Positions 26,823-35,727 of a stretch of 64,000 nt of DNA are shown here, piece after piece. Numbering within the stretch: the first letter of the stretch is position 1; every line of letters starts with the position of its first letter. This DNA is from Yoonia sediminilitoris (GTDB taxonomy: Bacteria; Pseudomonadota; Alphaproteobacteria; Rhodobacterales; Rhodobacteraceae): contig NZ_QBUD01000001.1 in NCBI RefSeq assembly GCF_003058085.1, forward strand, positions 930,001 through 994,000. The letters are read 5' to 3'. Below the pieces are notes generated by a model. That model saw only the letters and a list, made by a program, of their open reading frames with translations, searched no databases and had not been told where the DNA came from. A program made the translations under genes and the position numbers.

Positions 26823-27973
26823 GGATTTTTCTGATTGCAGGCGAAGCATCGGGTGACAAGCTGGGGGCTGCACTGATGGCGGGGCTGAAATCGCTTCACC
26901 CGGACGTGACGTTTGATGGGGTTGGTGGCCCGCTGATGCAGGCGGAGGGGCTGACCAGCCGCTTTCCCATGGATGAACTCAGCGTCATGGGACTGGCCGA
27001 GATTTTGCCGAAATACCGCGCGCTCAAAGCCCGTATTCGGCAAATGGCCGATGCGGTTGTGTCTACCCGCCCCGATATACTGATTACGATAGACAGCCCC
27101 GACTTTTGTCTGCGGGTTGCGCGTTTTGTCAAGGCGGCAAGCGATGTGCGCACTGTCCATTATGTGGCCCCGACAGTTTGGGCATGGCGCCCGGGACGCG
27201 CGGCCAAGATGGCAGCGCACATTGATCATGTGCTGGCGCTTTTCCCGTTCGAGCCGCCCCTTATGCAAGCTGCGGGCATGGATTGTGACTTTGTTGGTCA
27301 TCCCGTGGTGGCTGAACCGGTTGCCTCTGACGCCGATGCCAAAGCACTGAAGCAGGAGGGCACGGTGGTCATGCTTTTGCCCGGCAGCCGGAAAAGCGAG
27401 GTGTCACGGTTGGCCGAACGGTTTGGCGCGGCAGCCCGGATGATCGCAGAGGCAATCCCCGACGCGCATTTCGTGGTGCCCACGACCAGTGGCGTTTATG
27501 ATCTGGTCAAAAGCTCTGTCGGCGCGTGGAATGTGTCAGTAACGGTGCTTGAACCCGGTGCTGCGCAGCGCGCGGCCTATTTCAAACGCGCTGATGTGGC
27601 TTTGGCGGCATCCGGAACGGTTTCGCTGGAACTGGCGGCGAATGGCACGCCAATGGTCATTGCCTACGACATGGCATGGCTCAGCCGCTTGATCATATGG
27701 CGGATGTTGCTGGTGGATACGGTCACGCTGGTCAATCTGGTCAGCGAAAGCCGCACCGTGCCGGAATTCATCGGCAAAGCCTGCAAGCCGGAACCCATTG
27801 CCAAGGCGGTGATTGACGTGCTGGCGGACCCTGCGGCGCAGAAATCCGCGATGGCACTGACAATGCAGCGTTTGGGGCAGGGTGGCCTAGCGCCCGGCTT
27901 GCGCGCGGCGCAGGCGGTATTGGATCGTTACGGGCAGGCGGCCATCAATGATGATCAAGCCCAAAGCGAGTAG
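26819..27973 (+). CDS. lpxB: Lipid-A-disaccharide synthase
   Basis: Joins lipid X to UDP-diacylglucosamine to form the lipid A disaccharide, at the inner membrane face. It has 384 residues. The start FLIAGEASGDKLGAALM, the VMGLAEILP segment, TIDSPDFCLRVARF, the VAPTVWAWRPGR motif and LLPGSRKSEVSR are all present, and ALAASGTVSLELA is the family's late signature. The ATG at 26819 overlaps the lpxI stop. Its last 87 bases overlap the end of the convergent exporter gene. Confidence 0.96.
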   Translation: MRIFLIAGEASGDKLGAALMAGLKSLHPDVTFDGVGGPLMQAEGLTSRFPMDELSVMGLAEILPKYRALKARIRQMADAVVSTRPDILITIDSPDFCLRVARFVKAASDVRTVHYVAPTVWAWRPGRAAKMAAHIDHVLALFPFEPPLMQAAGMDCDFVGHPVVAEPVASDADAKALKQEGTVVMLLPGSRKSEVSRLAERFGAAARMIAEAIPDAHFVVPTTSGVYDLVKSSVGAWNVSVTVLEPGAAQRAAYFKRADVALAASGTVSLELAANGTPMVIAYDMAWLSRLIIWRMLLVDTVTLVNLVSESRTVPEFIGKACKPEPIAKAVIDVLADPAAQKSAMALTMQRLGQGGLAPGLRAAQAVLDRYGQAAINDDQAQSE

Positions 27974-28822
27974 CATAAAGCCAAGATAGGCGCTGAACGA
28001 AAGCCGTTCACCCAGCAGGATTGCCCCAAGGATGATTGCAACAGGGGCCACAAGCAGCGTGCAAAGCATCAGGTTGCCACTGCCTGCCATTGCCAGCACC
28101 CGATAATAAAGCAGATAGGCAATCGCCGTCGCGACCACGGCGTAATAGCCAATCGCAGCCCATGTCTGCGGTTGCAAGTCCAGACTGATCGGCCCTTCGA
28201 CGACCCACGCCAGCGGTACTGTGATCAGACTTGCCCCCGTCAGCATCCCGGCCGCTGCCACTTGCGGGCGCAATCCGACCAGCATCTTACGCGCCCAGAC
28301 ACTGGCCAACGCATAGCTGATCGTGCCCGCGACGACCGCCAGTTGCGCAAGCGAGCGTAGATCAAACTGCTTGAGCGCCGACAGCCCGATCGCCATGGCT
28401 ACTCCGACAAACCCTACGCTGGCGCCTATCAGCCTGCGGCGCGTCAACCGTTCATCTGCAAAGCAAAGCGCGGCTAGGATCACCCCGAAAATCGCGGTTG
28501 CGGCATTCAGGATTGATGTCAGACCCGTTTCAATATGCAACTGCCCCCACGCTATCAGGCTGAAGGGAATGACGTTGTTCAACAACCCCATGACGAGGAA
28601 TGCGGCCCATACCTTGGGTTCAGACGGCAGCGGCAAGCGGCGATAGAAAATATAGGCCCACAGAATCAGCATGGCCCAGCCGGTGCGATGGGCGACAGCG
28701 GTGAGCGGGCTGATTTCGTCCAGCGCGACCCGGATCGACAGAAAAGACGCCCCCCAGATTATCGAGAGCAGTAAAAGTTCGCCCCATGCGCGTGTCGACA
28801 AGGTTTTTTGTGCGGGTATCAT
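27887..28822 (-). CDS. DMT-superfamily (EamA) transporter
   Basis: Inner-membrane carrier of 311 residues with about ten hydrophobic helices in two EamA halves. The first half begins LLLSIIWGASFLSIRVALDEISPLTAVAHR, and the second half ends ILGAILLGERLSFSAYLGFMLLALGLIII. The substrate cannot be told; relatives export amino acids or metabolites. The last 29 codons lie inside the end of lpxB on the other strand, an unusually long convergent overlap. The frame has no earlier stop, and the last helix needs part of this region. Confidence 0.85.
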   Translation of the reverse strand: MIPAQKTLSTRAWGELLLLSIIWGASFLSIRVALDEISPLTAVAHRTGWAMLILWAYIFYRRLPLPSEPKVWAAFLVMGLLNNVIPFSLIAWGQLHIETGLTSILNAATAIFGVILAALCFADERLTRRRLIGASVGFVGVAMAIGLSALKQFDLRSLAQLAVVAGTISYALASVWARKMLVGLRPQVAAAGMLTGASLITVPLAWVVEGPISLDLQPQTWAAIGYYAVVATAIAYLLYYRVLAMAGSGNLMLCTLLVAPVAIILGAILLGERLSFSAYLGFMLLALGLIIIDGRLPVTIQYRLRRAQAGR

Positions 28823-28877
28823 GTGCGGACTTGATCCGCTTGCCTGCGATCATGCAACCCGGATCATGCGTGCAGCG

Positions 28878-28910
28878 CAAAAGAAAAACCCCGCCAGCAA
28901 GGGCGGGGTT
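28878..28910 (-). terminator. Rho-independent terminator of the FadL-like gene
   Basis: On the minus strand AACCCCGCC (28910-28902) pairs with GGCGGGGTT (28895-28887), followed by the T-run TTTTTCTTTT. It lies 24 bases after the stop of the outer membrane protein gene. Confidence 0.88.
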
Positions 28911-28933
28911 CCGTGAGTGAGTGGTTGGGTCGT

Positions 28934-29998
28934 TCAGAAATCGTAGCCAATCTTGAAGCCGACGGCGACAGCGTTGTTGTCTTTGAATTCCACAAGCGGC
29001 ACATCGCTTGGCGCGGCATTTGCATCACCCAGCATGATATAGCGCACACCGCCGGAAAGCGTGACGTTATCGTTGACCTGATACTGGCCACCAAGCCCGA
29101 TGGACGAGCTGCCGTTGGTTGGTGAAAGTGGCGAAACAAGATCATCATCACCTTCGGTGTCCAGTGTGGCGCTGATCGAGGCCGAGAATTCATCAGTGAA
29201 ACGACGGCCTACACCCAGACTGTAAGAGAACCCATCGTCGATGTCGGTGATCGACTCGCCAACGGGTGTCGGGATCACTTCTACCACGCTGTATTCCGCC
29301 CAGCGAACCGAACCGAACAGCAGTGTGTCTGTGGCAATACCTGTCTGGAAATCAAGGTTCACAGCCTGCGGGGTCTTCACTTCAAGCTCTTCCTGGAACA
29401 CGCCGGCGGTGGTCGTATCAAACGTGTGCTCAATCTCAGAGAAGTAGGTCAGTGCCACGCGCAGTGCGATCTCTGGGCGTTCATAGGCGCCACCAATGAC
29501 ATAGCCAAATGCAGTGCTGTAGTCGAGTTCGACCGGGGTGCCGTTTGGCAGCACGATGTCAGCGTCTAGTCTTTGGCCGCGTAAACCGCCGTGCACGCTG
29601 AAGTTCTCGTCAAACTTGTAACGTAGCAGACCGGTAAGAGCGACCGAGTTCAGTTCTGCCGCAGTCGGGCTGATCAGGACAGAGCCATCATCAGGGTAAT
29701 CAATGTTTGCGCCATAGGGTTCGTCAAAGATCAGGGCGAAAGAAAACTGGCTGTCGATGTCGCGCTTGTATCCAAGGCCCAACTGGTCATAGGCCTCTGC
29801 AACATTGCCGGTATCGCTTTCGCCAAATCCGATGTCGTTGCCGGTGACATCCGGTGAAACGTAGCCATAGCTCAGTTCGGCATAGTTTCCGTCTTCGAAA
29901 AGTACGCCGACCGATTGTCCGGACCGGTCCAGTCCAACCGCGTGGGCCATCGATGTTGTCAGCAGCAACGCTGCCCCGCCGGTCAAAACTTTGTTCAT
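28934..29998 (-). CDS. Outer membrane transport protein, FadL/OmpP1/TodX family
   Basis: Beta-barrel channel for hydrophobic compounds such as fatty acids. It has 354 residues. The signal peptide is residues 1-20 (MNKVLTGGAALLLTTSMAHA). The mature start VGLDRSGQSVGVLFEDGNYAEL matches the family's N-terminal hatch, including its S-x-Q-x-x-G-like pattern. Alternating strands follow, and the protein ends with an aromatic residue (VGFKIGYDF), as in outer-membrane barrels. It is monocistronic, with its own terminator. A palindrome GTTCGCGAAC lies 29 bases before the ATG. Confidence 0.88.
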   Translation of the reverse strand: MNKVLTGGAALLLTTSMAHAVGLDRSGQSVGVLFEDGNYAELSYGYVSPDVTGNDIGFGESDTGNVAEAYDQLGLGYKRDIDSQFSFALIFDEPYGANIDYPDDGSVLISPTAAELNSVALTGLLRYKFDENFSVHGGLRGQRLDADIVLPNGTPVELDYSTAFGYVIGGAYERPEIALRVALTYFSEIEHTFDTTTAGVFQEELEVKTPQAVNLDFQTGIATDTLLFGSVRWAEYSVVEVIPTPVGESITDIDDGFSYSLGVGRRFTDEFSASISATLDTEGDDDLVSPLSPTNGSSSIGLGGQYQVNDNVTLSGGVRYIMLGDANAAPSDVPLVEFKDNNAVAVGFKIGYDF

Positions 29999-30026
29999 GT
30001 CCTAATCCCTGTCATGATATTGAAGT

Positions 30027-30036
30027 GTTCGCGAAC
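30027..30036. promoter_or_regulatory. Short palindrome in the leader of the FadL-like gene
   Basis: GTTCGCGAAC is a perfect 10-base inverted repeat, 29 bases upstream of the start codon. It could be an operator for a regulator of lipid uptake. It is short enough that chance cannot be excluded. Confidence 0.25.
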
Positions 30037-30155
30037 TTAGTGAGGCGTTGCCAATTTCGTCAATTTTTACGCCGCGTCACTGTTTTGCGCCCAAGATAGC
30101 GTCACAAAAATGCAATATATCCCTTTGCAACGCAACCCATGCAAGCATTTGATCA

Positions 30156-31016
30156 TCACCCAACACGTCTACCGCGTGTCACATTCAGGTAGTTGGCTGC
30201 AAAAATGATGGCCGCCCCGACAAAGACCCAGCGGTCAATTGGCTCTGCGTAAAGGATCATGCCGACGATGGCGATTACGGGTAGTCGGACGAAATCAATG
30301 GGCATCACAACAGCTGCCGGCGCAAGCCCCAATGCGGTTGTCAGACAGAAATGGGCAAGTAATCCTGCGAAACCGATCAGGATCACCCACGGCATTGTGT
30401 CAGCCGTCGGCAGCGCAATATCCCCGTCATACCCTGCAAAGATCAATCCGAATATCGCTTGCAGCACCGTCAGATACAGCATGATGCTTGTAATTGTCTC
30501 GGTCCGGGTCAGTCGCCGGGTAAAGATGGCTGTCAGGGCAAAACAGACAGCGGACGCCGCCGCTGCGATCACACCGTTGCTGAGTGCCGCAGGGTCCGGG
30601 CGTGCAACGATCAAAATCCCCGTGAATCCGAGCGCCGCACAGAACAGGCCAAATTTTGTCAGCCGCTCACCCAAAATAAGCGGGGCCAGCAGGATTGCCC
30701 AGATTGGGGTGGTGAATTCCAGCGCAAAGACCTGCGCCAAAGGGATCACTGTGATCGCATAGAACCACAGGTTCTGTCCGGTGAAATGAAACACGTTCCG
30801 GACAAAATGCACGCCCATGTTCGTCCGCCGGACCTGCCGCAAAGTGCCCGCCGCAGCCCCTACAATCAGAACGACCACAATACCCGTCAGGCTACGAAAC
30901 AACATGATTTCAAAGGTGTCCAGCTCGAAGCTGACAGCGCGCCCTGCAATCGCCATTGATGTAAAGGCAACTATAGCACCAATCATCCAAAAGGCTGCGC
31001 GAATGGTATCGCTCAT
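30156..31016 (-). CDS. DMT-superfamily (EamA) transporter
   Basis: 286-residue inner-membrane protein with about ten hydrophobic helices in two EamA repeats. It starts MSDTIRAAFWMIGAIVAFTSMAIAGRAVSFELDTFEIMLFRSL and has a central EFTTPIWAILLAPLILGERL, the typical turn between repeats. It ends NYLNVTRGRR. The frame is open upstream, but the chosen ATG starts just before the first helix. It differs clearly from the other EamA protein at 27887-28822. Substrate unknown; relatives include S-adenosylmethionine and amino-acid carriers. Confidence 0.85.
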   Translation of the reverse strand: MSDTIRAAFWMIGAIVAFTSMAIAGRAVSFELDTFEIMLFRSLTGIVVVLIVGAAAGTLRQVRRTNMGVHFVRNVFHFTGQNLWFYAITVIPLAQVFALEFTTPIWAILLAPLILGERLTKFGLFCAALGFTGILIVARPDPAALSNGVIAAAASAVCFALTAIFTRRLTRTETITSIMLYLTVLQAIFGLIFAGYDGDIALPTADTMPWVILIGFAGLLAHFCLTTALGLAPAAVVMPIDFVRLPVIAIVGMILYAEPIDRWVFVGAAIIFAANYLNVTRGRRVG

Positions 31017-31236
31017 TCTGTTCGCCCATAGCAAGCTGCCAACGCTTGCGATTTGGGAATGGCGCTTGTGATCTTTTTCATCGCGGGGGTGCATCCTGCC
31101 CATTTCCGTGTTGTACGCAGTTGCCATTCACTTTGGCGTCAATGCAACCGCAAATGCATCGTCACCCTGTTGCTTTATCTCAGGTAATCAGGGCAAGGGG
31201 GGATGATAGCAATTGTATCAACAAGTAGGACGCACA

Positions 31237-31893
31237 ATGGTGAGTTTGGCACAGGCCCTTTGTCTTCGCTGTCTTGTGAAATGGGGGGCAGGCGTCCTGC
31301 TGTTGCTTGGTCTGACAGGGCCATCTTTGGCTGATGACCTTGACAGGGTGCGCACGGCTGCTGTTGCCGCATTTGATCAGATGCCGGTGATCAGGCGGGT
31401 TTCACGCATCACCGACCATTGCGGCGCCGATGAAACGGTAGCCCCCGATGTGGCTTATTGCACGACACAGAACATGATTTTTGTGCAGCGCGATGCAGCC
31501 TCACGGCCCGAGACGGCTTATTTCGTGGCCCATGCTTTTGGTCATGCAGTGCAGGTTCGGCATGGTGTGGCAGATGTTGCCTTGGCACAGATCACGGCCC
31601 GTCGCAGCGAAGAAACGAAGCTGCGCACATGGGTCGAAAGCCAAGTGGATTGCATCGCGGGGTTTGTCCTGGGCAGAGCCGGGATGACCGGAACACAACT
31701 GACCGATTGGTTTGCCGCGCCGCCTTTGACGGGGCGCCATTGGGGGCGGGACCCACTGCGTGCAGGTCCCAAAGTGACTGTTGATCTGGAGACGCGCAAT
31801 GTCTGGTTTCAAACCGGACTTGCCGGCGACCTGCGTGCCTGCGCACCGGGTGAATTCACGTCCGATTTGTTGATTGCCGCGCTCCGCCGATAG
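31237..31893 (+). CDS. Exported neutral-zinc-metallopeptidase homologue with a lost catalytic glutamate
   Basis: 218 residues with a signal peptide (hydrophobic VLLLLGLTGPSLA, cleavage before DD). The core resembles the YpfJ-type neutral zinc peptidases: YCTTQNMIFVQ, then AYFVAHAFGHAVQ, then WVESQVDCIAGFVLGRAG. In active relatives the middle motif is HExGH; here it reads HAFGH, so the water-activating glutamate is alanine. The downstream (E/Q)xDCxAG motif is kept. I infer a secreted pseudo-protease that may still bind zinc. It stands alone, converging on guaA. The cysteines in HCGADET and YCTTQ could form a disulfide. Confidence 0.7.
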   Translation: MVSLAQALCLRCLVKWGAGVLLLLGLTGPSLADDLDRVRTAAVAAFDQMPVIRRVSRITDHCGADETVAPDVAYCTTQNMIFVQRDAASRPETAYFVAHAFGHAVQVRHGVADVALAQITARRSEETKLRTWVESQVDCIAGFVLGRAGMTGTQLTDWFAAPPLTGRHWGRDPLRAGPKVTVDLETRNVWFQTGLAGDLRACAPGEFTSDLLIAALRR

Positions 31894-31899
31894 ATCGGA

Positions 31900-33474
31900 T
31901 CACTCCCACTCGATTGTTCCGGGTGGTTTGCTGGTGATGTCATAGGTGACCCTGTTGATTCCGGGCACTTCGTTGATGATCCGCGTTGCGGTCTCGCCCA
32001 GAAAATCATGGCTGAAGGGATAATAATCGGCCGTCATGCCATCAACGGATGTGACGGCGCGCAACGCGCAGGCAAAATCATAGGTCCGCCCGTCGCCCAT
32101 CACGCCAACGGTGCGCACAGGCAAAATGGCCACGAAAGCCTGCCAGATATCATCGTACAGACCGTGACGGCGAATTTGGTCGATATAGACTGCATCGGCC
32201 TTGCGCAGAATTTCCAGCTTGTCACGGGTGATTTCGCCGGGGCAACGAATGGCAAGGCCGGGGCCAGGGAACGGGTGCCGCCCGATAAAGGACGCAGGCA
32301 AGCCCAGTTCGCGGCCCAGCTCGCGCACTTCGTCCTTGAAGAGTTCGCGCAAAGGCTCGACCAGCTTCAGTCCCATTTTTTCAGGCAATCCGCCCACGTT
32401 GTGATGACTTTTGATCGTGACGGATGGACCACCCGAAAAGCTGACGCTTTCGATGACATCAGGGTAGAGGGTCCCTTGGGCCAGAAATTCGGCCCCCGCG
32501 ATCTGATTTGCATATTTCTGAAATACATCAATGAACAAACGGCCGATGATCTTGCGCTTGGTCTCGGGGTCGCTGACGCCATCAAGTTCCCCAAGGAACA
32601 ATTCCTGTTCCTGCGCGTGAATGACCGACAGGTTCATGTTGTCGCGGAACATCGCAACGACTTCCTCGGCTTCGTTCAGGCGCAACAAACCGTGATCAAC
32701 AAACACGCATGTCAGTTGATCGCCGATGGCTTCGTGCAGCAAGGCAGCGGCAACAGAGGAATCAACACCGCCCGACAATGCGCAGATCACCTTTTTGTCG
32801 CCAACCTGTTCACGGATCGCGGCAATCGCCTGCTCGCGGTAGGCGTCCATGGTCCAGTCACCTGAAAATCCGGCGGCGCGGACGAAGTTTTCGTAAAGTT
32901 TCCCGCCGTTCGGCGTGTGATGGACCTCTGGATGGAACTGGACTGCGTAGAACTTGCGGTTTGCATCAGCCGTGATGGCAAAGGGTGCGTTCGGCGATGT
33001 GCCATAGACCTTGAACCCGGGGGCGAGCTCAGCCACATGGTCGCCGTGGCTCATCCAGACCTGTTCCTTGCCGCCCATGAACCAGCCGTCAAGCAAGGGT
33101 AGCGCACCTTGTGGCGTGACAAAGGCGCGTCCGAACTCTGCGGTTCCGCCGCCGCCGGAAATCTTGCCTCCGTGGACCTCACCACCTAGATCCTGCATCA
33201 TGACCTGCTGGCCGTAGCAGATGCCAAGGATCGGCACGCCCAGTTCATAGGCCGATTGCGGCGGACGTGGCGAGCCTTCGCGCGTGACGCTGTCGGGTCC
33301 ACCTGAAAAGATGATTGCTTTGGGGGCAAATTCAGCAAGGAACGCGTCTGTCACGTTCTGATAGGGGTGAATTTCGCAATAGACATTCAGTTCGCGCAAG
33401 CGCCGCGCAATCAGCTGCGTCACTTGGCTGCCAAAATCAATGATCAGAAGGCGTTCGTGGGTGCTTTTTTCCAT
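31900..33474 (-). CDS. guaA: GMP synthase (glutamine-hydrolysing)
   Basis: Converts XMP to GMP using ATP and glutamine. It has 524 residues. The class I amidotransferase domain covers about residues 1-200, with GICYGQQVM (nucleophilic cysteine) and the HPEVHHT histidine and glutamate. The ATP-pyrophosphatase domain follows, with the P-loop [16 protein letters not shown], and the C-terminal dimerisation domain ends KPPGTIEWE. The frame is open 170 bases upstream; [18 protein letters not shown] is the family start. Confidence 0.97.
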   Translation of the reverse strand: MEKSTHERLLIIDFGSQVTQLIARRLRELNVYCEIHPYQNVTDAFLAEFAPKAIIFSGGPDSVTREGSPRPPQSAYELGVPILGICYGQQVMMQDLGGEVHGGKISGGGGTAEFGRAFVTPQGALPLLDGWFMGGKEQVWMSHGDHVAELAPGFKVYGTSPNAPFAITADANRKFYAVQFHPEVHHTPNGGKLYENFVRAAGFSGDWTMDAYREQAIAAIREQVGDKKVICALSGGVDSSVAAALLHEAIGDQLTCVFVDHGLLRLNEAEEVVAMFRDNMNLSVIHAQEQELFLGELDGVSDPETKRKIIGRLFIDVFQKYANQIAGAEFLAQGTLYPDVIESVSFSGGPSVTIKSHHNVGGLPEKMGLKLVEPLRELFKDEVRELGRELGLPASFIGRHPFPGPGLAIRCPGEITRDKLEILRKADAVYIDQIRRHGLYDDIWQAFVAILPVRTVGVMGDGRTYDFACALRAVTSVDGMTADYYPFSHDFLGETATRIINEVPGINRVTYDITSKPPGTIEWE

Positions 33475-33632
33475 GTGCGTGTCCGTAAAGCGCGCCCGCG
33501 ATTTGCGCAAGAGGCCGCAGTCAATTCGAATTTGTGACGGCTGATGTCGTTTTCGCGCCGGAAGGGACGCAAATCGGCAGGGCCATGCGCGGGCGCAGGT
33601 TATCAACAGACAGCAGTTGAAGGGCCAAGAAC

Positions 33633-35183
33633 ATGTCAGAGACACCAGTCAGAACCGGGCGCAGAACACGTGGTGGTGGAGGTGCCGCTCGCAGGGCCGA
33701 GCGCACGGCTGTCAGCGTTGAGACTGCAAAGTATATTGAGCGCAATGTTCCGAATTACGAGGTGCTGACCGAAGAAGCGCTGGACGTGATTGAGACTAAC
33801 GCAGAAACGGTGCTGGCCGAAATTGGTGTGGACTTTCTGGACAACCCCGCAGCCCTTGACCGCTGGAAGGCAGCAGGTGCCGAGGTCACTGGCGAAAGGG
33901 TCCGAATCCCGCGCGGCCTGGCACGCAAACTTTGTGCCACGGCCCCTAGCCAATTCACCCAACATGCGCGCAACCCCGAGCGTAACGTGGAAATCGGCGG
34001 CAAGAATCTGGTCCTTGCCCCGATCTATGGCCCCCCGTTCGTGCGTGATAACGAAGGTGGGCGCCGCTATGCGACGATTGCCGATTTCGAAAAGTTCGTG
34101 AAACTGGGTTATATGTCTAAATGGCTGCACCATTCGGGCGGTACGGTCTGCGAGCCCACCGATATTGCGGTGAACAAGCGCCATCTCGATATGTTGCTGG
34201 CGCATATGATCTACAGCGATAAACCCTTTATGGGGTCAGTGACCGAACCCAGCCGCGCGCAGGATTCGGTCGAGATGTGTGAAATCCTGTTCGGCAAAGA
34301 GTTCGTGCAGGAAAATACGGTGATGACATCACTGATTAACATCAACTCGCCCTTGACCTTTGACAGTGTGATGATGGGTGCACTTGAAGTCTTTGCCAAG
34401 AATAATCAGGCGTCTATCATCAGCCCGTTTATCGTGGGTGGTGCCATGGCGCCTGTGTCGATCGTGGGGACGCTGACACAAACCCTGGCCGAAGTGATGG
34501 CGGGCGTTGCTTATTCGCAGCTTATCCGTCCGGGCGCGCCAGTGATCTTTGGCACGTTTGTGGCTTCGATTGATATGAACTCGGGCGCACCGACCTTTGG
34601 CACGCCGGAAGCGGCACATATCACCTATGGTGCAGGCCAGTTGGCGCGCAGGCTGGGCTTGCCTTATCGCTCGGCCGGGTCGTTCTGCGGCTCGAAATTA
34701 CCTGATGCGCAGGCCGCTTATGAGACTGCCAACAGTCTGCAAACCGGGCTGCTGGCTGGCGTTAACTTCATGCTGCATGCTTGCGGCTGGCTTGAGGGCG
34801 GGATGGTTGCATCGTTCGAAAAGTTCGTTCTGGATGCCGATCAGCTTGGTGTGTTGCATCACTTTGCGCGTGGCATTGATATCAGCGAGAACGGGCAAGC
34901 GATGGGTGCTATCGCAGAGGTCGGTCCCGGAGGGCACTATCTGGGCTGTGCCCATACGCAGGCGAATTTCAAGGATGCCTTCTGGCGCACGAATGTTTTC
35001 GACTACAAGCCGTTCGAGACGTGGGACGAAGAAGGTGCGCGCGATTCGCAGGCTTTGGCGGCGGTGCGCGTCAAGCGGTTGCTGGATACTTACCAACAAC
35101 CCGCATTGGACCCAGAGATCGAAGCCCGCCTGCACGAATATGTCGCGACGAAAAAAGCCAGTATGCCCGACGCATTCATATAG
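33633..35183 (+). CDS. MttB-family (non-pyrrolysine) trimethylamine/betaine methyltransferase
   Basis: 516-residue member of the trimethylamine methyltransferase family. True MttB needs pyrrolysine encoded by an in-frame TAG. Here the frame is uninterrupted, so this is a non-Pyl homologue, a group known to include glycine betaine:corrinoid demethylases. Family text such as [42 protein letters not shown] and [19 protein letters not shown] is clear. An RGGGG stretch occurs near residue 14. No corrinoid protein or partner methyltransferase is in the window, so its methyl acceptor must come from elsewhere. The start ATG follows GAAGGGCC. Exact substrate unknown. Confidence 0.85.
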   Translation: MSETPVRTGRRTRGGGGAARRAERTAVSVETAKYIERNVPNYEVLTEEALDVIETNAETVLAEIGVDFLDNPAALDRWKAAGAEVTGERVRIPRGLARKLCATAPSQFTQHARNPERNVEIGGKNLVLAPIYGPPFVRDNEGGRRYATIADFEKFVKLGYMSKWLHHSGGTVCEPTDIAVNKRHLDMLLAHMIYSDKPFMGSVTEPSRAQDSVEMCEILFGKEFVQENTVMTSLININSPLTFDSVMMGALEVFAKNNQASIISPFIVGGAMAPVSIVGTLTQTLAEVMAGVAYSQLIRPGAPVIFGTFVASIDMNSGAPTFGTPEAAHITYGAGQLARRLGLPYRSAGSFCGSKLPDAQAAYETANSLQTGLLAGVNFMLHACGWLEGGMVASFEKFVLDADQLGVLHHFARGIDISENGQAMGAIAEVGPGGHYLGCAHTQANFKDAFWRTNVFDYKPFETWDEEGARDSQALAAVRVKRLLDTYQQPALDPEIEARLHEYVATKKASMPDAFI

Positions 35184-35472
35184 CGTGCAGTCCCACAGCT
35201 TTCATCAGACGCGCTTCGCCTGAAATGGCGATCAGGACGGCCACGTGCCTGGCCGGACTGTAGCTCCCCGATTTTTCGCGGCGCACTTTGTTCAACTCAC
35301 TCTCGATTTCAAGCAAGAGAATCAACGCCTGCGGGTGTTTGGGAAGGTTTTCCAGGTTCAAAATCCGGCGCAGATGTGTCTGCCGCCGATAGTCATCCAC
35401 CCCAAAGCGGGCTGCCCTTGCAAGCAGGGTGGGACGTCTAAGTTGTGCGATGCGTGTATGAATATCCAACAT
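35176..35472 (-). CDS. Small conserved protein, DUF6477-like
   Basis: 98 residues. It starts MLDIHTRIAQLRRPTLLARAARFGVDDYRR, has a central helical segment with QALILLLEIESELNKVRREKSGSYSPARHVAVLIAI, and ends with AVGLHAI. From memory this matches a small Rhodobacteraceae family (DUF6477). No enzyme motif is seen. It is divergent from the helix-turn-helix protein at 35728, and its last 8 bases overlap the mttB-like gene. The shared 255-base region carries a near-consensus CtrA site. Function unknown. Confidence 0.7.
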   Translation of the reverse strand: MLDIHTRIAQLRRPTLLARAARFGVDDYRRQTHLRRILNLENLPKHPQALILLLEIESELNKVRREKSGSYSPARHVAVLIAISGEARLMKAVGLHAI

Positions 35473-35621
35473 GAGACAGCGATTCCTTGTGTTTTTATCG
35501 TTCTTTCACAAGGTCATTGTGGCACGGCCGTGTCGGGTGTTGCCTGAACACCGACAGTTAAGAACGGTGCGCAAGGAATTGTTTATCTTTTTTAAACGAA
35601 GATGGAACTATGAGAGATGCG

Positions 35622-35636
35622 TTAACACTTGAGTAA
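35622..35636. promoter_or_regulatory. Near-consensus CtrA box
   Basis: TTAA-CACTTGA-GTAA matches the alphaproteobacterial CtrA consensus TTAA-N7-TTAA at seven of eight fixed bases. It lies in the divergent promoter region of the DUF6477-like and DUF6456-like genes, about 90 bases before the latter's start. Confidence 0.35.
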
Positions 35637-35727
35637 CCATACACGCTTAGGTTGCATAAGTGCTGTGCTTTGCACGATCGCGGACAGACTCTGTGCGCAA
35701 AGGACTTTCGGTAGAGGAACGATTGAG

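Noticed and set aside
31198-31225. TGATA-N7-TATCA dyad as an FNR or iron-regulator box
   Set aside because: The arms are short and match neither the TTGAT-N4-ATCAA nor the TGA-N9-TCA pattern; it is probably chance.
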